Below, piece after piece: positions 25,532 through 33,601 of a stretch of 64,000 nt of DNA. The notes beneath the pieces were generated by a model. It was not told where the DNA came from, did not search any database, and saw only the letters and a program-made list of their open reading frames with translations. Made by a program: the position numbers and the translations under genes. Source of the stretch: an uncultured Verrucomicrobiota bacterium (GTDB lineage: Bacteria; Verrucomicrobiota; Verrucomicrobiia; Opitutales; Opitutaceae). Numbering within the stretch: position 1 is the stretch's first letter; every line of letters starts with the position of its first letter. The DNA lies in assembly GCA_903869675.1 (NCBI GenBank), contig CAIQAB010000023.1, forward strand, positions 1-64,000, in the 5' to 3' direction.

Positions 25532-27883
25532 ATGGTCGCGTTTCGTATTTTTACCTTCCTATTGGTTTGTTTCTCCTGGGTTCGGGCAACTTCGCCTGAA
25601 TTGAATTTGGATATTCCGGTCTTGGTTGCGGGTTATGGTGCCGATTTTTTTGAGGAAACCGCCCGGGAGTTTGAAAAACTGCGACCTACTGTTCGCGTAA
25701 ACGTCCATGGCGACCCACGTATCAACGATCATGTTCGCACTCGAGTCATGGCAGGGGATTGTCCGGACGCAACCGATGCGGTCTTATTGTATCCCAACTT
25801 GATTCAAGCGGGTAAACTTCATGACCTTAGCGCTGATCTTGAGGGCCCCAACTGGGAAAACACGGGTAAATGGCGGGATGATTTCCGACCAGGTGTTTTA
25901 TCTCGTTGGACTTTAGTGGCTAAATCGGAATCTAGCGCCCCTTCAGCTGTATACGGCTTGCCGTTTGCACATGCGGTTTGGGTCTTGTTTTACGATAAAG
26001 CACGTTTCCGGCGCGAGGGATGGAAAGTGCCGGTCACCTGGGATGATTTTTTTGTTTTATGCCAACAGATCGAGGCAAAAGGTGGATCGGCTTTGTCTTT
26101 GCCGGGTGTGACCATGCGGTATGGCGACGCGATTTTGCGGGCGGCGCATTACAATCTGGTTGGTGATACGGGTTATTCTGATTACCGAAATTTACTTCCG
26201 GGCACTCGTTCTGATCCGCGTTTCATCCGTGCGGCGGGAGTTCTGGCGCGTGTAGCCAACGGGCATCTGGTCCGAGGCTGGGAAGGCATGACGCATACTG
26301 CTGCGCAATTGGAATTTATCGAGGGACGATGCGCTATGACGTTATCCGCGTCCTGGTTTGCCAATGAAATGCGTGGCCGCATTCCGACAGGTTTTGAACT
26401 CGGTGCTTTTAATCTTCCGGTTTTTACCGATGGTATTACTTCCTCGGATACGATTCAGACTCAGAGTGGCTACTATTTTTTATTTCGCACTGGGGATCCG
26501 GCCAGAGAACGCGCCACCATCGATTTTTTTCGCTTCATGACTTCACGGGCGCGAGTGCGCCGCTTCGTTGAGTTGACAGATGCACCGGTGGCTTTGCGCG
26601 GCGCAAGTCAGCGTGATTATTCCGCGCGGATGTTGGATACGGCGGCATTACTGGAACTTGGCCGCGCGAGTTTTGACGCTGCTCCTTCCCCGTTATTTGC
26701 TGGGCAGGGCACTCTTCAACAAGCATTTACCGATGCACGCTACCAGCTTATGACCGGTCGTATTAACGCCGGTCAATTCGGTCTGCGGTTAGAAGCTGCG
26801 GCCCAGGCGGAGCGGGCGCGTGCTCTTGATCCTAGACATGTTGACCAACGCCATCCGGTTTCCGCCCTTGTTTTGGGGTTCGTTTTTTTAGCCTCCGTAG
26901 TCTGGTTGCTGCTTCCCCTTTGCCGGCGGGGTAGGTCAGACGGGATGGTATCTTCGCAATTTGGGCGTTTGAGCCGGCGTTTTGGGGTGTTATTTGTCGG
27001 GCCGGCATTTGCGGTGTATGCTGGATTTGTTTTGGTGCCGGCATTGGCTGCATTTGCCCTTTCGTTTTTTCGTTGGGATGGTTTTGGAACTCCGGAATGG
27101 GTCGGGTTATTAAATTTTAGGTGGTTGCTGCTGGAGAGTGATATTTTTTGGTCTGCTTTGAAAAATAACGGGTTTCTCATGTTTGTGCCGCCTTTTCTGG
27201 TCGTTCCTGTGGCTCTGGCCTTGGCGGTTTTTATTCATCGAGGCGGCCCAGGATCCGGGTTCATCCGGGTGGTTCTGCTTTTCCCAAATCTTTTGGGTGG
27301 CATTGCAGCCGCGCTGATATGGATGGCGGCCTATGAACCAACTGCAGGATTTGTGAACGCTGCGTTTTTTTTCAGCGGGGATATAATAGCCGCCTGCCAT
27401 GGGCCCGCTGTGGTGGTGGATTGGCTTCATGCTTTCCGTGGACATGCTTGGCTTGCCCAAGCGAATCTTTATGGTTCCTTGCTGCCGATTTATCTTTGGA
27501 TGGCTGCGGGGTTTAATTTGGTGCTCTATTTGGCGGCTATGCAGGGTATTCCTGATGAACTTTATGAAGCTGCAGAGCTAGATGGAGCTTCCGTGTTTAA
27601 GAAATTTTTTTTCATCACACTACCTTTGATTCGCGGGGTTTTGGCTGTTTCGGCGGTCTTCTTGGTAATTGGCGGCTTAAATGCGTTTGAGTTGGTTTGG
27701 CTGTTGACGGGGCAAGAGCCGGCGGCGGGCACGCATACGCTGGGCACATTCATGGTTGGCACGCTCTTTGGAGAGTTTCAGGCCGGTCGATCGGCGGCTA
27801 TTGCGGTGGTCTTATTCGGTTTGGTTTTGGCTGGTTCATTGGTGGTATTGAGATTGAGCCGCACTGAGGAGGATCAAGCGTGA
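25532..27883 (+). CDS. Sugar-type ABC importer: solute-binding protein fused to MalF-type permease
   Basis: From ATG 25532 the protein has 783 residues; earlier in-frame starts are at 25487 (TTG) and 25493. Residues 1-19 form a signal peptide (MVAFRIFTFLLVCFSWVRA). Residues 20-410 are a family 1 extracellular solute-binding domain (VRVNVHGDPRINDHVR, LPFAHAVWVLFYDKA). One helix (VLGFVFLASVVWLLLPLC) links this to a MalF-like permease of six helices, with the ATPase-docking EAA loop YEAAELDGASVFKKFFFITL near 685. This covalent arrangement keeps the binding protein at the transporter. The second permease overlaps by 4 nt. No ATPase gene is nearby, so a shared MsmK-like subunit is inferred. Confidence 0.87.
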   Translation: MVAFRIFTFLLVCFSWVRATSPELNLDIPVLVAGYGADFFEETAREFEKLRPTVRVNVHGDPRINDHVRTRVMAGDCPDATDAVLLYPNLIQAGKLHDLSADLEGPNWENTGKWRDDFRPGVLSRWTLVAKSESSAPSAVYGLPFAHAVWVLFYDKARFRREGWKVPVTWDDFFVLCQQIEAKGGSALSLPGVTMRYGDAILRAAHYNLVGDTGYSDYRNLLPGTRSDPRFIRAAGVLARVANGHLVRGWEGMTHTAAQLEFIEGRCAMTLSASWFANEMRGRIPTGFELGAFNLPVFTDGITSSDTIQTQSGYYFLFRTGDPARERATIDFFRFMTSRARVRRFVELTDAPVALRGASQRDYSARMLDTAALLELGRASFDAAPSPLFAGQGTLQQAFTDARYQLMTGRINAGQFGLRLEAAAQAERARALDPRHVDQRHPVSALVLGFVFLASVVWLLLPLCRRGRSDGMVSSQFGRLSRRFGVLFVGPAFAVYAGFVLVPALAAFALSFFRWDGFGTPEWVGLLNFRWLLLESDIFWSALKNNGFLMFVPPFLVVPVALALAVFIHRGGPGSGFIRVVLLFPNLLGGIAAALIWMAAYEPTAGFVNAAFFFSGDIIAACHGPAVVVDWLHAFRGHAWLAQANLYGSLLPIYLWMAAGFNLVLYLAAMQGIPDELYEAAELDGASVFKKFFFITLPLIRGVLAVSAVFLVIGGLNAFELVWLLTGQEPAAGTHTLGTFMVGTLFGEFQAGRSAAIAVVLFGLVLAGSLVVLRLSRTEEDQA

Positions 27884-28746
27884 GTGGACCGTGGGGTAGC
27901 ATCCGCGTGCGCTTTGGGGGCCGTGTTTTGGCACTAGGTGCCTTGGCAGCTTATATTTTTTGGGTGGTCGCACCTTTTGTCTGGGTGGTGGTTTCATCCT
28001 TTAAGTCGGATTCTGATATTCTACATAAACCCCTCGGGTTTCCCGACTGGTCCGAGGTGAATGGTTCAGCTTATCGCCGGGCCTGGTTTGAGGGTGGAAT
28101 TGGTTCTTGTTTGGTTAATTCCGCGTTTATCGCGATAGTTTCTGTGGTCTTAATACTTTGGTTCGGGTCAATGGCCGCTTATGTTTTGGCCAGGTATCGG
28201 CATCCTTGGGGGCGGGTGGTTCAGCTGTTGTTTTTGGCCGGGTTGATGTTGCCGGCGCAGCTCGCCATGGTGCCTTTGTTCTTTGAACTCAGGGCGCTCG
28301 GTTTACTCGAAACCAGAACGGGGCTGGTCCTGGTTTACGTGGCCAATGGGTTGCCTTTTGCGATTTTCATCCTGACGGCTTTTTTCAGCGAGTTACCGCG
28401 CTCCTTGCAGGAAGCGGCAGTGATTGATGGCTGTTCGGAGTCGGGTGTTTTCTGGCGTGTGATGCTTCCTCTTGCGCGCCCTGGGCTGATCACGGTCGCC
28501 ATTTTCCAATTTATCGGCCTTTGGAAGGAGTATTTTTTTGCTTTTATGCTAGTCGGAGGTGGCGATGGCACAGCTCGCACCCTGCCCCTTGCTTTGGCTG
28601 ATCTTGCGATCTCCGCCCAGTATCGCAGTGATCAGGGTATGCTTTTCGCGGGTCTCGTGATCGTGACGCTCCCCATGCTGGCCGCTTATATTTTGATGCA
28701 GGGACACCTCGTGCGGGGTATTGCTGCCGGCGCGGTGAAAGGGTGA
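27880..28746 (+). CDS. Carbohydrate ABC transporter permease, MalG type
   Basis: The 288-residue membrane protein starts at a GTG that overlaps the stop of the fused binding protein/permease (GTGA), a sign of coupled translation. It has six hydrophobic helices and the cytoplasmic EAA loop QEAAVIDGCSESGVFWRVML near residue 185. The N-terminal PFVWVVVSSFKSDSDI is typical of MalG-type permeases. With its partner it should form the channel of a sugar importer in the inner membrane. The substrate is not predictable from the sequence. Confidence 0.92.
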   Translation: MSGPWGSIRVRFGGRVLALGALAAYIFWVVAPFVWVVVSSFKSDSDILHKPLGFPDWSEVNGSAYRRAWFEGGIGSCLVNSAFIAIVSVVLILWFGSMAAYVLARYRHPWGRVVQLLFLAGLMLPAQLAMVPLFFELRALGLLETRTGLVLVYVANGLPFAIFILTAFFSELPRSLQEAAVIDGCSESGVFWRVMLPLARPGLITVAIFQFIGLWKEYFFAFMLVGGGDGTARTLPLALADLAISAQYRSDQGMLFAGLVIVTLPMLAAYILMQGHLVRGIAAGAVKG

Positions 28747-28792
28747 AGCTCGACGCCGGGCCTCATGCGGTTAGGATCTTGGAGTCCCTCTC

Positions 28793-31138
28793 ATGTCTGA
28801 CATCTCGCAGTCTCTTCATACCACGATAGACGCCTTCGAACCGATGCTCGTTGCTTGGTTACGTCAGGGGCTTGACCAGCACGACATCGTTGCGCTAACG
28901 GATGCAAGTGGCGCAATCCGTTTTGTTAACGAACGATTTTGCGAAATTTCGGGCTACACAGCTTCAGAATTATTAGGACAAAACCACCGCTTATTAAAAT
29001 CAGGGGAACATCCCGATTCTTTCTACCGGGAGTTGTGGGAGACTATTTTGTCCGGGGAGATCTGGCGCGGCTCCATTTGCAATCGGGATAAGTCTGGTCG
29101 GCTTTACTGGGTGCAAACCACCATCATGCCCTTGCTCGGGCTTGGGGGCAGGACGTTGGGATATCTTTCTGTGCGGACGGATGTTACTCGTCTGGTTTTG
29201 GCCGAGCGGGAACTTGCGCTGAAAACCGCCGAACTGCATTTGCTTTTTGAGCATGCTCCGATCGGTTTGAGCTGGAGGGAATTTAATGCCGATGGGAGTC
29301 CTGGCCCCAACCACGTTAACCAGCGTTTCTGCGAGTTGATCGGACTCAGTCGCGTTGATGCCGCTGATCTAGGTAACGTTCAGCGGATCACCCATCCCGA
29401 GGATTGGCAGCAGCAGGCGGCCCTGAATGCCGAGATTTATGCCGGCAAGCGGGATTCATTTACGCTTGAGAAACGTTATCTGCACGCCGACGGAACTACG
29501 GTTTGGGGCATTCTTACCGTGGTGGTGCTGCGCGAGAAGGATGGTCGTATCACGCATCACTTTGCGATGCTTGAGGATATCACGGCACGGCATTTGGCGG
29601 AAGAGGAGTTGCGCCGCACCGAGTCCCGCTGGCGCACGTATATCCAGACGGCGAGCGAGATTCTTTACGCGCTGACGCCCGAGGGACGTTTGAAGTTTGT
29701 TTCGCAGGCATGGACTGCAAAGCTCGGCCATACGGTCGAGGATGTGGTGGGAACTTCATTTCGTGATTATCTGCACCCTGAGGATTTGGAGCGTTGGGAT
29801 TTATTTTTTGAACGCACTCTTGCCACGGGAGGTGATGCGGAAGGGATCGAATATCGGGTTAGAAAAAAAGACGGGCGGTGGGTTTGGCATGCATCTACCG
29901 GTTCGGCTTACAGTGATCGTGACAAGCGGCGGGCATTTTTCGGCGTGGGGCGTGATATATCCGTCAGGCGCCAAGCCCAGCAGGAACTACGTGCGGCACT
30001 TGGACGCCTGGAGGAAATGGCTCGGATCATCGATCGTTCACCCTCCGTGGTCGTTTTATGGCGTTCCGAGGGCGGCAGTTGGCCGGTGGAGTTCGTGTCC
30101 GCTAGCGTGCGCCAGTTTGGTTATGAACCCGAGGACCTGATGTCCCGCCGCTTGAATTTTCGCGATATTACCCATCCCGTGGATCGGGAGCGGGTGGGCG
30201 CTGAGGTCGATGCCCATGCCGCCGCTGGTCATCGGGAATACAACCAAGAATACCGCATCCAATGTGTCGACGGCTCGGTGCGCTGGGTGGATGACCACAC
30301 TATTGTGCGGCTGGACGAGCGCGGGGAGGTCACCCATCATGAGGGACTGATCACCGATATCACGGAGCGCAAGGCGGCCGAGGCGCGGGCGCGGGAGGTT
30401 CAGGAGCGAGAGCTCGAGCTCGCCCGGGACGTTCAACAGCATTTGCTGCCTAGCCGGTTTCCGGATCTCGGCCGGATAGACGTCGAAGTGCTTTCCCAGC
30501 CTTCGCAGCAGCTGGGGGGTGATTATTATGACGTTTTGCCGGTCGATGAACGGCATCATGGCTTCGTTATCGCGGATGTCTCGGGGAAGGGCGCGCCTGC
30601 CGCACTCATGATGGCCTCATGTCGCGCCAGTCTCCGCTTGTGTGCACCCGGTGAATTATCACCTGCCGCTGTGTTGCGCCGTGTGAATCGCGCGCTGCAA
30701 CCCGACATGCCTCCGGGAATGTATATCACCCTTTTTTATTGTATCATAAATTTAGATACATTAGAGCTGCGGTATTGCCGAGCCGGCCACGAATCAGGTC
30801 TTTTGCTTCGGTCTGCGGGGGGCGATCCTGTTCTGCTGGGCGAAGGCGGCATGGCCTTGGGCATGGCCCCGGCCGAGTTATTTGATGCAATTCTGGACGA
30901 GGGGCGGGTGGTAATGGCTCCCGGCGATCTGCTGGCTCTCTATACTGATGGGGTGAATGAGGCCTGTAACGCCTCCGGAGAGGAATTTGGCCGCGAGCGC
31001 CTGGCTGATGCGCTTCGCCGTCACCAGAAAGAGCCATTGGCTGAGATCATACGGCGGATTGATCGTTATTTGCGTCAGTTTTGCACTCTGGCGCCTCGGC
31101 ATGATGATCGTGCGCTTTTGGTTGTTCGGGCGCGGTAA
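28793..31138 (+). CDS. Multi-PAS SpoIIE-type serine phosphatase
   Basis: The 781-residue cytoplasmic protein has no membrane helix. PAS domains lie at about 28-140 (IRFVNERFCEISGYTASELLG, given in part), 145-265, 275-395 and 410-540; the first resembles Aer/NifL-type PAS. A helical linker (ARDVQQHLLPSRFP) connects to a PP2C/SpoIIE phosphatase domain (560-781) with GGDYYDV, DVSGKGAPAAL, LLALYTDGVNEA and HDDRALLVV, which supply the metal-binding aspartates. Such proteins usually reverse phosphorylation of anti-sigma-factor antagonists. It starts 46 nt after the sugar permease gene, so it may be coexpressed with it. No partner kinase is in the window. Confidence 0.9.
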   Translation: MSDISQSLHTTIDAFEPMLVAWLRQGLDQHDIVALTDASGAIRFVNERFCEISGYTASELLGQNHRLLKSGEHPDSFYRELWETILSGEIWRGSICNRDKSGRLYWVQTTIMPLLGLGGRTLGYLSVRTDVTRLVLAERELALKTAELHLLFEHAPIGLSWREFNADGSPGPNHVNQRFCELIGLSRVDAADLGNVQRITHPEDWQQQAALNAEIYAGKRDSFTLEKRYLHADGTTVWGILTVVVLREKDGRITHHFAMLEDITARHLAEEELRRTESRWRTYIQTASEILYALTPEGRLKFVSQAWTAKLGHTVEDVVGTSFRDYLHPEDLERWDLFFERTLATGGDAEGIEYRVRKKDGRWVWHASTGSAYSDRDKRRAFFGVGRDISVRRQAQQELRAALGRLEEMARIIDRSPSVVVLWRSEGGSWPVEFVSASVRQFGYEPEDLMSRRLNFRDITHPVDRERVGAEVDAHAAAGHREYNQEYRIQCVDGSVRWVDDHTIVRLDERGEVTHHEGLITDITERKAAEARAREVQERELELARDVQQHLLPSRFPDLGRIDVEVLSQPSQQLGGDYYDVLPVDERHHGFVIADVSGKGAPAALMMASCRASLRLCAPGELSPAAVLRRVNRALQPDMPPGMYITLFYCIINLDTLELRYCRAGHESGLLLRSAGGDPVLLGEGGMALGMAPAELFDAILDEGRVVMAPGDLLALYTDGVNEACNASGEEFGRERLADALRRHQKEPLAEIIRRIDRYLRQFCTLAPRHDDRALLVVRAR

Positions 31139-31216
31139 ATGCGACTGATCGGCACCGGTCTTTCCTGATCAGGTTCAGTTTTGCCCTGTTGCTGTTCGGT
31201 CCTCCACGCTCGGTTG

Positions 31217-32044
31217 ATGTCTGCAGCCTCCTTCCCATTACTCTACGAGTCCCACGCCCATACCCCGCTCTGTAAACACGGTACAGGCGAGCCGGAGGAG
31301 TATTGTTATCATGCACTTCAAAAAGGATTACGTGGAATTATTTTTACCTGCCACGCTCCTTTGCCGAATGGTTGGTCGTCCGAGGTGCGCATGGCTGATA
31401 GCGAATTTCCAGCATATGTAGCTATGGTGGAGCGCGCGCAGGCGGCTTTTGCCGGGAGGCTCGATGTTTTGCTTGGGCTGGAGAGTGATTTCATGCCCGG
31501 GCTGGAGCCCTGGCTGGAGCGCCTCCATCGCCGGGCTCCGCTGCACCATGTGCTTGGCAGTGTTCACTATCAGATGGCGTTTTACCGGGAGAGATATTTC
31601 ACGGGCGATGTTTTTTTGTATCAAAAAACCTACTACGAGCATCTGGCGTTGGCGGCAGAGAGTGGACTTTTCGATACTCTGAGTCATCCGGATTTAGTTA
31701 AAAATGAACGTCCTGCGGAATGGCATTTTCCTCGTATCCGTGACGTGGTGGAGCGTGCCCTCGACCGGATCGCGGTCACAGGAGTTGCTATGGAGTTAAA
31801 TACCAGTGGCTTACTCAAAGCCATTCCCGAGATGAATCCGAACGCGGAGCAACTCCGACTCATGAGGGAGCGCGGTATTCCCGTCGTGCTGGGTGCTGAC
31901 GCTCATCGACCGGACCGGGTGGCGGACGGATATGGCGCGGCACTCAGGTTGTTGATCGAGGCAGGGTATGAAGAAGTTAACATTATTGTTAATCGTCGTC
32001 GCCAGGCGATCCCGCTGCAACTGGCCCTGCAGAGCCTTCGTTAA
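31217..32044 (+). CDS. PHP-domain phosphatase, histidinol-phosphatase type
   Basis: ATG 31217 gives 275 residues; an upstream extension to 31181 is Cys-rich and unlikely. The PHP metal site is seen in ESHAHTPLCKHG (H13, H15), FTCHAPLP, GLESDFMPG, GSVHY, LSHPDLVK and GADAHRPD. The overall order fits HisJ-type histidinol-phosphate phosphatases (histidine synthesis). Other his genes are absent here, so a different phosphoester substrate is possible. It sits between the phosphatase/sensor gene and mnmE on the same strand. Confidence 0.82.
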   Translation: MSAASFPLLYESHAHTPLCKHGTGEPEEYCYHALQKGLRGIIFTCHAPLPNGWSSEVRMADSEFPAYVAMVERAQAAFAGRLDVLLGLESDFMPGLEPWLERLHRRAPLHHVLGSVHYQMAFYRERYFTGDVFLYQKTYYEHLALAAESGLFDTLSHPDLVKNERPAEWHFPRIRDVVERALDRIAVTGVAMELNTSGLLKAIPEMNPNAEQLRLMRERGIPVVLGADAHRPDRVADGYGAALRLLIEAGYEEVNIIVNRRRQAIPLQLALQSLR

Positions 32045-32092
32045 CACCTGCTAGCGCCTGCATTTGCCAGGCCTCGCGGATACTTTAAACTC

Positions 32093-33520
32093 ATGTTTCA
32101 CTCCCCTACCCCCTATGCCTTAGGGTCAGAAGCTGTTCCGGCTGCGACGGATTTGTCCCGGGACACTATAGCAGCACTTGCGACGCCCACCGGCAGTTCG
32201 GCGCTAGCGGTTATTCGTTTGAGTGGTCCGGCTTGTCGTGGACTCGCGGCGGAAATTTTTGGTCGTGAGCCGCAGCAACTCCCTGTGAGGCGACCTGTTT
32301 ATGCCTCCTATCGTTCGATGTCCGGCCAAATGCTTGATGACTTGGTTTGGGTTTTTTTACCAGGGCCGCGCACGGTGACGGCTGAAGATACCTTGGAACT
32401 CTCGCCGCACGGGAATCCGCTTATTGTGCAGTTAATTCTAGATGACTTATTTAAGCGAGGTTGCCGTCCTGCCGAGCCCGGTGAATTCACGCGCCGGGCA
32501 TTTTTATCCGGGAAAATAGATTTAACCCAGGCAGAGGCGGTCATGGATCTTATTCATGCCAGGAGCGAACGGGCATTGGCGGTCGCTCAACGGCAGTTAA
32601 GGGGCGGTCTGGGACGGGTAGTGGAGGGACTTATTGCCGAACTTCTGGTCTTGCTGGCCCGTATTGAAGTCTACGTTGATTTCCCGGATGAGGACCTGCC
32701 TCCTGAGGATCGCTTTGAGGTGATCGCGGCATTACGGGAAGTTCTACGTGGAACAAAACAGCTATTAGCGACGGAGCGCTTTGGCGGATTACTGCGAGAT
32801 GGGGTGAAAACAGTTCTTTTGGGTGCTCCAAACGCGGGTAAAAGCAGTCTGTTAAACGCGTTAGTGGGACGATCTCGCGCCTTGGTGGGGCCCGAGCCAG
32901 GGACAACCCGCGATTACCTGGAAGAACGGCTTAAGATTGGCCCGCATTTGCTTCGTTTGGTAGATACGGCGGGATTAAATCCACTGCCTGGTGCCGTGGA
33001 GCGTCAGGGCATGGCGAAGACCTTGGAGTGTTTGATGGACGCGGACTTAGTGCTGTGGGTGCTGGATGCAGCGAATATAACGGTGGAGCTAGATCCCGTT
33101 TATGCTAAGCACCTTGTTGCCGGAAAAGTAATCGTGGTCTTAAACAAGGCCGATTTGGTGGCGGGTGGGCACATTGCCTCGCTAGCGCTCCCCCACCCTA
33201 TTAAGGCTGTGTCCGCGATGACGGGACTTGGTTTGGTGGAACTTGGATTGGAGATCACTCAAGTTATCGATCGCTTTGCGCCCGACGCATTTGGCGCTGC
33301 CGAGTTGGCTGTAAATGCCCGACATGCCGAGGCATTACGCCGTGCAGAGGTCGTTCTGGATACGGCGGCGAACGGTTTGTCGGCTGAAAATGAATATCCG
33401 ATAGAGTTAATTTCCAGTGATTTAAGAAGTGCATTGGATGCCCTTGGGGAGATAGCAGGACGAGTGGATCACGAGCGTATGCTCGATGCGCTTTTCTCGA
33501 ATTTCTGTATCGGCAAATAA
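32093..33520 (+). CDS. mnmE: tRNA modification GTPase MnmE
   Basis: The 475-residue protein, with MnmG, installs the carboxymethylaminomethyl group on U34 of certain tRNAs. The N-terminal folate-binding domain includes DTIAALATPTGSSALAVIRLSG (in part) and FTRRAFLSGKIDLTQAEAV. The inserted G domain has GAPNAGKSSLLNAL, GTTRDYLEE, DTAGL and NKADL. The helical domain ends in the diagnostic CIGK. mnmG follows after 81 nt. A 16-mer resembling parS lies within the coding sequence at 32740-32755. Confidence 0.96.
   Translation: MFHSPTPYALGSEAVPAATDLSRDTIAALATPTGSSALAVIRLSGPACRGLAAEIFGREPQQLPVRRPVYASYRSMSGQMLDDLVWVFLPGPRTVTAEDTLELSPHGNPLIVQLILDDLFKRGCRPAEPGEFTRRAFLSGKIDLTQAEAVMDLIHARSERALAVAQRQLRGGLGRVVEGLIAELLVLLARIEVYVDFPDEDLPPEDRFEVIAALREVLRGTKQLLATERFGGLLRDGVKTVLLGAPNAGKSSLLNALVGRSRALVGPEPGTTRDYLEERLKIGPHLLRLVDTAGLNPLPGAVERQGMAKTLECLMDADLVLWVLDAANITVELDPVYAKHLVAGKVIVVLNKADLVAGGHIASLALPHPIKAVSAMTGLGLVELGLEITQVIDRFAPDAFGAAELAVNARHAEALRRAEVVLDTAANGLSAENEYPIELISSDLRSALDALGEIAGRVDHERMLDALFSNFCIGK
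32740..32755. promoter_or_regulatory. parS-like site inside mnmE
   Basis: AGTTCTACGTGGAACA agrees with TGTTCCACGTGGAACA at 14 of 16 positions. One mismatch disrupts the central CACGTG, so binding may be weak. Confidence 0.35.
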
Positions 33521-33601
33521 GTGTGTTATCGCCACGGGTTATTTGGGCGCGGTGTGACGCGACTTGTCCTTTGCTTTGGTCCAGCGTGTTTTGGTGCGTA
33601 A

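Noticed and set aside
31139-31216. Possible small SRP RNA or hairpin before the PHP gene
   Set aside because: It has CTGATC/GATCAG arms but lacks the GGAAGG-type conserved SRP loop sequences.
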